A stretch of 64,000 bases of DNA from Saccharum officinarum (taxonomy: Eukaryota; Streptophyta; Magnoliopsida; Poales; Poaceae): NCBI GenBank assembly GCA_020631735.1, contig CM036201.1, forward strand, positions 74,476,353-74,540,352, written 5' to 3'. Positions 32,435-43,600 of the stretch are shown piece after piece (the first letter of the stretch is position 1; each line of letters begins with the position of its first letter). The notes beneath the pieces are model-generated. The model had not been told where the DNA came from and searched no databases. It worked only from the letters and a program-made list of their open reading frames with translations. A program made the translations under genes and the position numbers.

Positions 32435-33453
32435 CGCTAATGCTAGGAAGCGGGCGATGCCACCCCAAGACCTCGCTCCTCTGTTTCTATATAAAAAACA
32501 GCTTGTCCACGTACTCATTCCTATCCGCTTGCCTACCACTTCTAGTGCTCAGCCGCTGGCCTAGCCAGGTGTGGCGTGCGACCGTCTCCGAGGCACAGCG
32601 CTCGGCCGCCAACCCTGCCAGGCCACTCCGGCGCGCTGCCGCAGCCGTCCCCCGTCGCGCCAAGCCCATCCTCCACCGTGCTCAGGGTGCGCTGGCCCGG
32701 GCCGCGGAGCAAGTGCTTGCCCAGGGGTGCTCGTACACCTCGCACAGGTGCTCACCCGGGCCACCGAGTAAGTCCTCGCCCAGAGGCACACTGGCGAGCT
32801 CCATGCGCAGCGGCTGCGTCGAGCTCCGTGATTCGTCCAAGCAGCAAGGTGACATTGCACGCTGGAAACGTATGTTACAAGAGTATGTTTCAAGTGTTTC
32901 ACATGTTTCATTTGAATGTTGCAATTGTTTCATGTGGATGTTGCAAAAATAGATCGGGATGTTGCATATATTGCGATTTTTATGTTCCCAATGTTTTAGT
33001 TGTTTTTCCAGACGTATGTTGCAAGTGTGTTTATCTGAATGTTGCATGCGTTTTATCTGAATGTTGCATATATTTTGCAATGGCTTTTTCAAGCATTTTC
33101 AGGTGCTTTTACAAGTGTTTCAGGCGTATGTTGCAAGTGTTTTAACTGTTTTTGAACTATGTTGCATAAGTTTCATTTGGATGTTTCAAAAGTAGATCGG
33201 ATGTTGCATCTCTCTCCTCGCCTCAGTGTCTCCTCCTCTTCTCGATGCTAGTGATGTTCAGACGACGTGGGCGCATGTGGGGACGGGCGGTGTGGGTGGA
33301 TGAGTGGCTCGAGCGACGCAGAATCGGAGTGGGTGGGACGTGCGGAAAAGGAGCAGGCACAGGATGTGGGAAACGACGTCCGAACACGGGTCTTGCACAG
33401 TCACGCCGGACGTCCGGGCGCGGGCGCCGAACGTACGGGCGCTACTCATTCCG
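32435..33453. mobile_element. non-autonomous Mutator-like element (copy 2, complete)
   Basis: 1,019 bp with 9-bp flanks TTAAAAGAA (32426-32434) and TTAAAAAAA (33454-33462), 8 of 9 identical. The ends CGCTAATGCTAG and GCTACTCATTCCG are imperfect inverted repeats of the same type as in copy 1. The GC-rich 5' part (32540-32860) is followed by degenerate ATGTTGCAAGTGTTT repeats (about 32870-33210) and a GC-rich 3' part with GGACGTCCGGGCGC. The open frames inside are repeat-driven and carry no transposase motif. Confidence 0.8.
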
Positions 33454-33505
33454 TTAAAAAAATTAATTCAGTCAGCTTTAAGTTAGATTAGTAGAGGCGC
33501 CCTTA

Positions 33506-34700
33506 GACTACCCGCACTCATGGACCTCTATATTCATCCTCTATACATCCTAGTCAGCAAGATTCTCTCCTCTATACTCAATTCTCCCGCACCCATCCAT
33601 CTTCTATATCATCCTCTATCCACTGTAGGACCCACTTGTCACTTTATCTAAATATATCCATGTGTGATCTAGTTTTGAAGGATTTATTAAGACGAATTTA
33701 ATGGTGAAATCGAATTTTAATTTGGATTTTTGGTTTGTGAGTTATAACATTTTTTCCTTTGTTTAGCTAGTGGGGCCCGCCACTATAGAGTATAGAGTAA
33801 GCACAGTACCACTCTAAATATAGAGTGAGAGAAAGGATAGAGTATCGTTTTAGAATACCCAGTGCAACAGTTTTTACTCTATATTCATATTCTAAAGTTT
33901 TAGAGTATCGTTTTAAGTACCCACGCATGTTAGGACCGTATTGTTGTCTTGGTGACCGGAGAGGCCAATAGGCAGAGGGGGATCTCAAAGTAAATAGCAC
34001 AAGTGCTGGGGTCAAATGAGGTAGACCGCCGCATCCGTGATCCATCTACTCCTCTTCCCTTTATCTGCTACAGCAATAAATCCCCCGAGGCAATTTTGGC
34101 GTGCTTTACTTACCTGCTTCCTATTTTTTTCCTTTTCTGCGACAAAATCCTTTTTGTTAATTGCGAAAACGAAAGAGCCCGTGTGAACTGGAGAGTGGAG
34201 AGGTGAGGAAAAGAGGAAAAAAAGAGATAAATTGGAGGCCATTAGCAAGAAGAAACCATGAGTTCTAGGTTAGCTGAAATCTCCCTTATCTTAATCTGTT
34301 CATCTCCTTGCGTGAGTCCGTGGTGCTAGTGTGAAGCCGTCTCCTAGCTCATGAGCTTCCGGTCTGGAACTTGCTTATCCTTTTGAACTCATATTTTTTT
34401 TTCTTCATTCTCCAACTGTTGGGTCAGGAATTCTGGTGATTTGTTGGGTATCCTCCCTGCGAAATCTGGGCAAAAGTGGGGATCTACAGCTTCTGTGCTT
34501 TGTTGGCTTTAAACCTACCTTTTCTTGGACCTTTTACCATTTCCTTTGCCCATTTTTTTATCTCCCATTTCCGCCAGTAATTTACTTTTCTTTTCATTTC
34601 TACTTATTTCCATCTTCCATTTCTTCGAGAAATTTGCCTGTGCCGTAAAACTGTGTGTTTGTCGCTTGAAAGATCTCGTACTTGAGCGGTGAAGGGTTTT
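33506..34700. other. intergenic and 5' region of the AHL gene
   Basis: Positions 33506-33940 repeat CTCTATA/TATAGAGT words in both orientations, like a decayed MITE, without clear ends. From about 34050 it is the probable promoter and 5' untranslated region of the AHL gene. A pyrimidine-rich stretch ending TTTTTGCAG at 34715 suggests a 5'-UTR intron. Confidence 0.35.
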
Positions 34701-34821
34701 ATGGGTTTTTTGCAGGTTCGCAATCCCTAGTCCTGACCTCACTTGAGCGCCCGTGAGCTCTCTCCAGTGGCTAAAGATTTCAGATTTGAGTTCTAGTCCA
34801 AGAAACGGGTGGTGGTCCGCC

Positions 34822-37494
34822 ATGGAGGTGAGGTCCGAGCAAGGGCTGATGGCAGGGAGGGATCTATTCGGCATGCCGAAGAGCCCGCCGGCGCCGGTGC
34901 CCGGGCCGCCGGCGTCCGCGGCCATGCAGAGCGTGCGCATGGCGTACACCGCGGACGGCACCGCTGTGTACGCTCCGATGAGCTCCTCGGCTGCGACGCC
35001 GTCTTACCAGCCGCAGGGCGCAGCCCACGGCGCTAGCATGTCCGCGGCGACGGTCGTTGGTGGCAATGGCGCGTCAGCTGCGCCGGGCATGTGGGAGCCG
35101 GTGGCCAAGAAGAAGCGCGGGCGACCAAGAAAGTACGGGCCCGACGGGTCCATGGCGCTGGCATTGGTGCCTGCGTCGGCGGCTACGGGGTCGCCGGCTA
35201 CAGGGTCGCCGGCGACAGGGCAGGGTTCTTCTGGGCCGTTCTCACCGGCTGGGTTAAATCCGGCGAGCTCTCTGCTGGTGGTGTCGCCAGATGGATTTAA
35301 GAAGCGGGGCCGGCCTAAGGGTTCTATCAACAAGCCACGCGTGAATGCTGCTGGTAAAATTTCTACTCCTATCATTTACACTGATTTTAAGGTTTTGGTA
35401 TGGTTTCTAGACTCAGAATTAGTAGGAACTGGAGAAGTACTTGTGGATAGTTTCAGCATGATATATCAGGATAAAGTTGTTATTGAGATTGAACTGGCTC
35501 AAGTGCCGTTGTCCTTTTAGAATTTGATTCTGCTTCATGGTGAGCTGAAGGATGTACTGGTTATACTACCCTTCTAGTTTTAATTAGTTAACTGTGCAAA
35601 ACTATAAATTGTGGATGGACTTATTTGTCCTCAGTTATTTCAGTGTACAATTTACCACGTGTTCGTTTTGAGAGTGGTGGCATGTGGGTTATTTCTCTGC
35701 TGAATTATGAAGCATGCTGCTAGTTATTCAAGTCCTGCAAAGCTGATGTACATTGACTCATTTTTCTGTTGATGATTTCAGCATAACTGGCCCTAACATG
35801 AAATCATCTTGCAGGGTCATCAGGAGCTGGATTTACACCTCATGTTATTACAGTTCAAGCTGGGGAGGTATAACACGCTATCTTGCATTTGAACATGTTG
35901 ATTGTTGTTTTATTGTCAGAATATGTTCTTGCTTTTATTCCTCCTGGATTCTTTGCACATGTTTACATTCTTTTGGACTTTCTCTTTTCGCTCTACTTTT
36001 CTATATATAATGTTCCCACTATGGAACCTCTTTTACAAAAACAAAAAAGGTATGGTTTGTCATTCCGTCAATAAGTTGAATTGCCAAATTGTTCATTCAG
36101 ACATTTAATTTGAAGCACTAAGCAATTCCAACTTAGCTAACACATTATGCTTAGATGTCTTCCATCATGTGGTGCTGATGGGAGTGTAAACTAAATTCTT
36201 GACATTTTGTACTGTGGTAACTGATTATTCTAAACTTGATTGTTTGGAACATTTCAAGTTTTGCCCTCCCAAGTCCCAGTTTTGGCTTGTGCATATGATT
36301 ACCACTTTATAGCATTGTTGTTTAACCTTCATGTTTGTATCTTCCATTATATTATGTTTGATGTCAAATAATTTCCGTTGCTGTAGCTTTGCTAATTAGT
36401 GGTACTTGCATAGCATTTCTTTTTATTTCAGTGTTAAGGTGTTGAGTTCTGGATCTGTGACTGTTAATGAAAGCAAATTTCAAGGTTCAGGATTATTTAT
36501 TAGTAGTGTTTTCTGAAATATAACAAAACACACTCTTCTTTTCAGGACGTGTCATCAAAGATTATGTCATTTTCTCAGCATGGAACACGTGCAGTTTGTG
36601 TTCTTTCAGCAAATGGTGCCATATCAAATGTGACGCTTCGTCAGACTGCTACATCAGGTGGAACTGTAACATACGAGGTTTGTGCTTATGGCCAGTGGAA
36701 ACTAACAAACATACTTCTCTTCTCGGTGAAATAGAAATATTGTATCAAGCTCTTAATTGGGTTCTAGATATTATGATTTTATCATGAGAGGTGGAAACTT
36801 CTGGTCTAGTTGCAGACATAATCACTGTACAATGTAGATATTTGATTAACAAATGATATTTTTTTTTTCCTTAGGGTCGATTTGAGATACTATCACTGTC
36901 AGGGTCATTCCTCCTGGTGGAGAATGGTGGTCAGCGTAGTCGAACTGGAGGGCTCAGTGTGTCACTGGCTGGTCCTGATGGTCGTCTGTTGGGTGGTGGA
37001 GTTGCAGGACTTCTCATAGCAGCTTCACCAGTTCAGGTATATTATTTTTCTCCCTTGCAGTAGTTTATTAGAAACAGTATATCTCCAGTGCAATTTTCCT
37101 GCATTCCCTCATTTTCTAAATGTAGTGCTCCAAAGTGGGTTTCATATCCTAAAAGTTTGAAATCACTGTGTAATTTCTACTGCCTTACTTTATTGGTCTG
37201 TTGTACATGTGTGCTCAAGACAATGATGCTGACTATCTATATTCTCTGCAGATAGTACTGGGAAGCTTCAATTCTGGAGGCAAAAAAGAGCCAAAAAAGC
37301 ATGCTCCTTCAGAACCCACATCAGTGCCACTGAAGGTCGCTCCGACAACCGGGATGGGACCCAACAGCCCTCCTTCAAGAGGTACATTGAGCGAGTCATC
37401 TGGTGGCGCTGGAAGCCCACCACCACTGCATCAAGGCATGGCTGCTAGCAATAATAACCAACCGCCGTTCCTGTCAAGCATGCCTTGGAAATGA
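34822..37494 (+). CDS. AHL: AT-hook motif nuclear-localised (AHL) protein, two AT-hooks plus PPC domain
   Basis: Five exons with GT-AG introns: 34822-35353, 35815-35867, 36546-36677, 36875-37036 and 37252-37494. They sum to 1,122 bp, 373 residues. Start MEVRSEQGLMAGRDLFGMPK. AT-hook 1 is KKKRGRPRKYGPDG (residues 96-109) and AT-hook 2 is KKRGRPKGSINK (160-171). Both cores (RGRP) are intact. The PPC/DUF296 domain runs from about 184 (FTPHVITVQAGED) to 300, with GRFEILSLSGSFLL and RTGGLSVSLAGPDGRLLGGG. The tail is rich in proline and serine. AHL proteins bind the minor groove of AT-rich DNA, assemble through PPC and regulate chromatin and development. Two hooks with RGRPRKY suggest the clade B type. 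An in-frame ATG at 34753 could add 23 residues, but 34822 fits the family. The 3' end faces RGTB. Confidence 0.93.
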
Positions 37495-38514
37495 GTTTGC
37501 AGTTTGCATCCTCTTGACCAATTCCAGGCATATACCATTATCAGCGAACTGCCTCCGGGGCAGGATGTAGCAATTTGCAGTTCAGTAGCGCTCGTTCTTT
37601 GAGTAGCTCTTATGTAGTATAAATCAGAAGCTTGAGTAGGAAGAGAATTGCATCTGGTAAATTTGTAGCTCTATTGTAGGTTTCACCCTGAATTCCTGTG
37701 CTAGGTGATCCTTTAAGCGTTATCAAATGTTATTTAGTTAAATGTTCTACCAAGGCATCGATCTGAATCAGAAGATTCTTATATGAATTTGTTGTTTGTG
37801 CCTGGCCATTTTTGCTTTGGAGCCAAAAGGCTTTGTGCAAATGTTTTTTGGTCCTCACTGTTTTTTTTTTTTGGATAACAGTCCTCACTGAAATTTGAGC
37901 CTTTTCCCTTGTGGCGAGCCTTGTTTGCGCCTGACCGTTTTTGCTTCGGAGCCAAAGGCTTTGTGCAAATATTTTTAGTCCTCACTGAAATTTGAGCCTT
38001 CTGCGTTGAAAACGTTTGCTTCCTTGATGTTATGGCGAGCCATTGAAGGTTCTGTGTCAGACTATGCCCACTGAGATGGCGCGGCTAACCTAGTTTTTCA
38101 TTTAAAAACGAAAGAAGTGACCTACTGTTTATACATAGCTCGTGACTAATGTGTCATCAAACACACTGTTGCGACTTAAACAAGAGAATCAGATCAGCTA
38201 CCAAATCACAACTTACATGAATCATTCAACGGCGCAAGTGGCAAATGCTAGAAAAACATTATCTAACCACAAATTGAGGAAGTGTTTGCGGCTGAGTTAA
38301 ACGGTACGGCTTCAGTCACAATATATGGTCGATGCTCAAAAAAGTCCAAGTTGTGCTATTATGATATTCCAACATGTTCATGTGTCCATATAAAACTGAT
38401 TCTACATCTCAGCTATTTCTCCGTCAAAGCTAACTATTGTGATTTTGTGAAGTAGCGCCCACATTTGACAGCATCGTCTCAGCAGATCTCAGCGAACAGC
38501 ATATATGGAATGTT
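37495..38514. other. 3' flanks of AHL and RGTB (tail to tail)
   Basis: The AHL 3' UTR probably reaches about 37720. No gene is seen before the RGTB stop codon at 38515. It contains the local duplication at 37796-38000. Confidence 0.4.
37796..38000. repeat. local direct duplication of about 75 bp
   Basis: Positions 37798-37860 and 37928-37985 share CCTG(G/A)CC(A/G)TTTTTGCTT, then GGAGCCAAA, GGCTTTGTGCAAAT and GTCCTCACTGAAATTTGAGC. The copies are about 130 bp apart and separated by a T run. Confidence 0.7.
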
Positions 38515-40617
38515 CTATTTTTTCAAGAAAACCCGATTGACAACATCCAACGGCAGTGCATAGGCAGGATCCAAAGGCTTCACCCCAGGGTACTCCATTA
38601 ATGAAAGTCCTGCTTGCAAGAGAGGTTAACTGATTCAGCAAAGAGTTCATGATTCTAATCCATTTACATGCACATAAAGATTCTTATGATAGAAGTACCA
38701 CAGTATGGGAAGAAAAACAGCACCTGCAATTCCAAAGTATGTGTGATAGATATCGACTGCATTATCTGGTCTATCTGAAATGCCACCATTCTCTTTGTCC
38801 TTCAGATCAACATGAATGAGAAGAGTTGGAACCAATATTTATAAGTCAAGGGACATACGGTTATCCACATGGCAGTAGTGGGAATAATAAACAGTTACCT
38901 GACAGTTTAGTATGAATTTTGTTAACTTCTCCTTGTCAATCCAATGCACTCTATCAATCATTACTAGGCTTGATAACACCCACCATGAGTAGCAAACCTT
39001 GAGAATTTGGAATGGTTCAATTAAATCCATAGTGGCAACATGTATTGAAGAATGCAAAGCATACATGACTTATAACAAAGTAAACCTCACATCAGCTAGT
39101 TTCTCAGGCCGCCCATTAAGTCCTCCGTCTTTACACTGGCGCTCACAGAGCCACCATCCGAGGAGATCTCTATCAATGTGATGCAGGGACCCAGTGATTG
39201 CAAGTGCACCGACACAACAAAATACTGCATGCAAATGCATATGGTGTTCAGGTTACCTGAACCACTGTTAAAGTGATAGCTTGCAGAAAACACTTGAGTT
39301 TGGACTTGAAATAATCACATTCAGCAAAGGTAGTTTCAAGCAACTAGGCAGCTAGTCTTATGGTGATACTAGAGTAGGTCAATTAAAATGTCATCAATAA
39401 CCAAAGGAAGTTGTAGTGCTACAAGCCTACAATAGTACAAGTCAGATTATACATGTAAAAAAATGTGGTAATATTCCTTTTAAAAATAGTCTACTGCATT
39501 CCGTAACCAGTTTGCCCATTCTCATTCTTTGATAAAGCATCCTCTAGAACCAATAGATTAAATACCAGTTGCATTCAGAAATACCACAAAGCAGATTTTT
39601 TAATGAAGTCAAGGTATAAGACATACTTTGTCCAGCATGAGATTCCCCTCCTGGCATAGCACCAAATCCACCATCCAAGTTCTTACAGCTAACAACGAAA
39701 TCGACAGCTTTTTGCACATCGATTTTATGCAGACGGTGCAGTAATGATAAGGTGCATAGAGCAATATACGAGAACCTACATACAGAAATAAAAAGCAACA
39801 TCTGACATGGATTATTATGTTGGGACCTTGAAATTGGGAACACATAAAAGGTTTTTACCTAGTGTCAACTTCACCCCAAATATCGCCAGAAAACGATCCA
39901 TCCTTGTTTTGCAGTCCGGCGACATCTGACATGATTTAGATAAGGAGGAAGAGGAACTAGAATTCAAGTTCAGTGAGCTTAAAACAGAACCAAGGTTACA
40001 GAATTCGTTTGTTCACTAGGACATTGGTAATCTCAAGTTTACATACACCAACAGCATGAACCCAATTCAAAATCTGGGAAAAAGGATACAATCAGCAACC
40101 TTGTCGACATCAAGGACATCGAGCCGATCGAAGAGGCAGAGGACCTGCACGGCACTAAGGGTGTTGAGGACATGCGAGTCGTGCCCAACGTTCCCTCCAA
40201 ATCCGCCTGCGCAGCCACATACAACCCAAGGAGATCACACATACGAATCAATATCATATTACTTCGCAATCCAATCACCGGAGGAAAAAAACAGAGCGAG
40301 GATTGGGCGAAGGGGAGGTACCAGATGCGGGGTGGTAGCAGGACATGATCCAGTCGACGACCTCGGCGGCGTCGACGGCGTGGAGCTTGTGGAGGAGGTC
40401 GAGCGTGGTGAGGCCCCAGTAGGCGCCGTTGAGGCGGATGTGCTCCATCACCAGCGACTCGAACGAGTCCTTCTTCTGCGCCGACGACAAGAGCGGGCGT
40501 TGGAAACGGGGGAGGATTCGAGGGGACGTGGGGCGGGGTGGCCGCGCTCGTTACCTTCTCCACGGTGACGATGTAGCGGACGTGCTGGTCCGCGGCGAGC
40601 TCCGCCTCGTCCGCCAT
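38515..40617 (-). CDS. RGTB: geranylgeranyl transferase type-2 (Rab) subunit beta
   Basis: Nine exons: 40555-40617, 40322-40475, 40090-40206, 39859-39925, 39627-39775, 39091-39224, 38899-38997, 38724-38799 and 38515-38609. They sum to 954 bp, 317 residues, which is normal for the family. All introns are GT-AG and all phases fit. Start [20 protein letters not shown]. Prenyltransferase repeats: [70 protein letters not shown] and [16 protein letters not shown]. The zinc ligands match the family: Asp228 and Cys230 in ADVCYSWW, and His280 in [10 protein letters not shown]. The protein pairs with an alpha subunit and, with Rab escort protein, attaches geranylgeranyl groups to C-terminal cysteines of Rab GTPases in the cytosol. 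The gene is full length and looks functional. Confidence 0.95.
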
Positions 40618-41308
40618 GGCCGCCTTCTGCTCCGCTCGTGCTCCTCCTTCCTGAAGTGACCAGTTACTTCGCTGATTGAATCCGGCTGGGATGAAGGGGC
40701 GGGAGCTGCCTCCCGCTGGCCGATTTGACGGTGAGGTGCCTAACGATGCGCGGAGCGGGGGCACCAGGCTGCAGCTGCAAGGGGCCGGGATCTGGGAGGG
40801 GTGCCGCCAGACTACGTCGCCGCCGGCCGCCGCTCGCTGTTCGCCAGGCGGAGTGCGTCGGGCGTGCTGGGCGGTGTGGCTGTGCGGGAGGCTGGGAGTC
40901 GGGACGCGGCGTTGGTCACGCGGGGGCCGGGAGGTAAGTTGGGCCGTATCCAAATCGGCCCAAACGCGTCGGATACAGTATCACATACATCTAGGGCCTG
41001 TTTGTATACCAGGGCTAAAAAATAGCCCATCTTGCGAAAATAGATTAAACATGAGCTAATTATAGACTAATAACAGCTAATGGATCTAACCACCAATTAA
41101 CCCTCATTAGCTTTTATTAGCCTAAAATTAGCTCACATCACTTTCTAATTAGTATAAAAACACGGGCTAATTATTAGTTCCTCGATCCAAACAAGAGCAT
41201 CTCCAGGGGGCATACGTTTCTGTTAGCCTGGGTAAAAAGGTGCTCTCCACCTAGACATTCGTGAGATGAGGATGACAAACTTCCATCGCTGAAGAACGCT
41301 GCCTGCAG
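40618..41308. other. RGTB upstream region with a possible MITE
   Basis: A GC-rich promoter/5' flank extends to about 40980. Positions 40994-41194 resemble a MITE (GGGCCTGTTTGTATACC on the left, GATCCAAACAAGAG on the right, with GGGCTAA/TTAGCCC words inside). Target duplication not identified. Confidence 0.4.
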
Positions 41309-41985
41309 CTAGTGATGAAAGCGGACCGAAACGAATGGAAAATTGCTCTACTGTTTTTATTTCCATATTTTTAAACGAAAACGGGAACAGGAGCCGGACA
41401 ATCGGAAACGAAAACGGTAGCGGGATAAACGGTAATACGAAAACGGGTAAATATGGTCGGAAAATAGACGGAAACGAACGGTAAGCGGAAACTTAAGCCG
41501 GAACATGTATGCCGCATATAAAATATATAATGCCCAGTGCCCACACATAAATACGCTCGTAGATGAATGAATTATTAGATGATGAAAGGGCGGACACTGG
41601 CACACTGCCGTGCACTCTACCAAAACCAAAAGATAATGACTTTAATATATATGTGACATGTCCACACAGATGAAAAGAAAAATAAAAGCAACTCAGGCAT
41701 GTGCTTTCGTGGTCCAACAGGCCCAACATCTCGTCAAAAAAAAAATAGGCCCAACAGGCCCATCCCGTATTGAAGAAAAACGGAACGAAAAACGGAACAT
41801 CTCGGTAAAAAATGGGATACCGTAAATACGGACGGAAAAATGCTCTACCGTTTTCGATCCCGCTCCCGGTTCACTCCGTCCCGTTTTCGGTCCCGTTTCC
41901 GTTTATCCCGGAAAAAACGAAAACAGACGGAAAAAAAGTATACAGTTGCAGACGAAACGTGATTCATCCGTCTGTTTTCATCCTT
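41309..41985. mobile_element. hAT-type non-autonomous element with CGGAAACG repeats
   Basis: 677 bp with a perfect 8-bp target duplication GCCTGCAG (41301-41308 and 41986-41993). Ends CTAGTGATGAAAG / GTTTTCATCCTT are short imperfect inverted repeats of the hAT type. Both subterminal regions are dense in CGGAAACG, CGAAAACGG and their complements. No transposase. Confidence 0.82.
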
Positions 41986-42034
41986 GCCTGCAGCATGCAC
42001 GTCGCTTTCAACTCCTCTCTCCACTTTTCTCATA

Positions 42035-42275
42035 GGCACCGTTTAGATGCCAAAAATTTTGCCAAAATTTTCAGATTCTCCGTCACATCGAATCTTTGAA
42101 CACATGCCTGAAGCATTAAATATAGATAAAAAATAAAACTAATTACACAGTTTAGATGAAATGGACGAGACAAATCTTTTAAGCCTAATTAGACCATGAT
42201 TGGACAATATTTACCAAATAACAACGAAACTGCTACAGTAGCGTTTCGCCAAAAAATTTGCCAACTAAACAGCCC
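42035..42275. mobile_element. Tourist-like MITE, copy c
   Basis: GGCACCGTTTAGATGCC to CCAACTAAACAGCCC, 241 bp, same interior as copies a and b. TA is present on both sides, so the target duplication is blurred. Only 49 bp separate it from the hAT element. Confidence 0.75.
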
Positions 42276-42733
42276 TACAGTGATCTCTCTTCTCGAAAGC
42301 GTGGGTGTCAGACCAAGCCAATGACGTCTCTGCAGGCTGCTCTGTACATCTGCGAAGCTACTACCGTGCGTGAGATGGAACCACTGTGCTTACGTGGATG
42401 CTGGGGCATATATCCAGCATGGTGCACTGGGGAAGGCCTAAGAGTTTTCTAAATTTTTCTCCAAAAAAACTCAATGTTTTTCAACTTTTAAAAAGATATT
42501 GAGAGAGAAAAAAACATATCCTATAATACCCAATATTTTACTTTAAAAAATCAAAATTTGGTCCTAATTGATTATTTCTTTGGTACTTTTTTTTTCTTGC
42601 GTGAAGGTCATCGTGTTCACGCTACCTACGCCGCCCCCGCCTCCTTCGTACGTCGAGCCCTAGGGCAGTAGTTCCAGCCGGCAAATAGTCTACCATTAAC
42701 CGGTAACCAGCAGTTATGCGCGTGCACCTACTA
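42276..42733. other. intergenic, nothing recognised
   Basis: No gene. Contains poly-T and AAAAAACT-rich stretches. Confidence 0.35.
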
Positions 42734-42975
42734 GGGGCCGGCTTAGATCAAAAAATTTTACAAAATAGCACTGTAGTAAGTTTCGTTGTTATTTGGTAAT
42801 TAGTATCTAATCATGGTCTAATTATGCTTAAAAGATTCGTCTCGTCCATTTTCGTCTAAACCGTGTAATTAGTTTTATTTTTTATCTATATTTAATGCTT
42901 CGTACATGTATCAAAGATTCGATGTAACGGAAAATCTGAAAAATTTTGCAAAATTTTTGGGAACTAAACAGGGCC
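42734..42975. mobile_element. Tourist-like MITE, copy d (inverted relative to copy c)
   Basis: GGGGCCGGCTTAGATC to GGGAACTAAACAGGGCC, 242 bp. Its right half matches the left half of copy c in reverse (GTCTCGTCCATTTTCGTC, TGCTTCGTACATG). TA flanks both ends. Confidence 0.75.
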
Positions 42976-43600
42976 TAGATATCAGCAAGTAGCAAAGTAG
43001 CAGAAACAGAAACAGTAGCTAGCCATTATCATCATCAGTAATTGCCGGCCATCTAGTATACAGGAACCATCAGCTGTAGACAAGCGCACAAGCAGCCGGC
43101 TAGAGTACCACATGACGGCGACGGCGATCAACTCCTCTCCAGACGACGGCTTTGCTTCGCACGCCAAGCAATGTTCCGTGCCAAAAGACTGCGCCAAGAG
43201 GGAAACAGGCGCGGGCGGAGACCGATACGCGCTATGTCTATGGCGAGTAACTTTACGCGGTTTGGGGAGTTTTTTTTTCTAAGTGCTAAAAGATTTAGGA
43301 CGATGGATTAGGAGTGGTCAGAGAGGGGGGTTTTCCAATCTTCCATAAAAAGATATCTGCTTGCGGTCAAGACACGAGGTCAGAGTAGTGCCATGAAGCC
43401 CCCGACCCACCCGATGCTGAAGGTCACGACCTCGCCGCAGCCGGTGGAGCCGGCAGCCACCACGGCACCGGCGTCCCTTCCCTCGCCCCCTCCACCTCCC
43501 CCACCATTCTTGCTGAACCAGCTCATAGTTTTGGGACGCGTAGTCTAAGGCGGCCAACCCTAGCCCGACGGCCCCGATCTCCCCAACGCAGCCGCCACCG
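42976..43600. other. intergenic region holding a possible small gene fragment
   Basis: Apart from the short minus-strand frame at 43380-43526, nothing is recognised. The GC-rich stretch 43400-43600 is continuous with 47720 onward once the solo LTRs are removed. Confidence 0.35.
43380..43526 (-). CDS. small hypothetical ORF, 48 codons
   Basis: The frame starts MSWFSKNGGGGGGGEGRDAG and ends FSIGWVGGFMALL before TGA at 43380-43382. It has a glycine-rich N-terminal half and a hydrophobic end that could be a membrane segment. The family is not recognised. It lies within a GC-rich stretch cut by the Copia LTR at 43601 and may be a piece of a larger disrupted gene. Low confidence. Confidence 0.2.
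   Translation of the reverse strand: MSWFSKNGGGGGGGEGRDAGAVVAAGSTGCGEVVTFSIGWVGGFMALL

Noticed and set aside
33245..33457. short overlapping frames on both strands
   Set aside because: They lie in the GC-rich 3' end of the Mutator-like element and have no recognisable product.
40039..40953. 304-codon minus-strand frame
   Set aside because: It reads through introns of RGTB in the wrong frame. The spliced model keeps all prenyltransferase motifs and zinc ligands.
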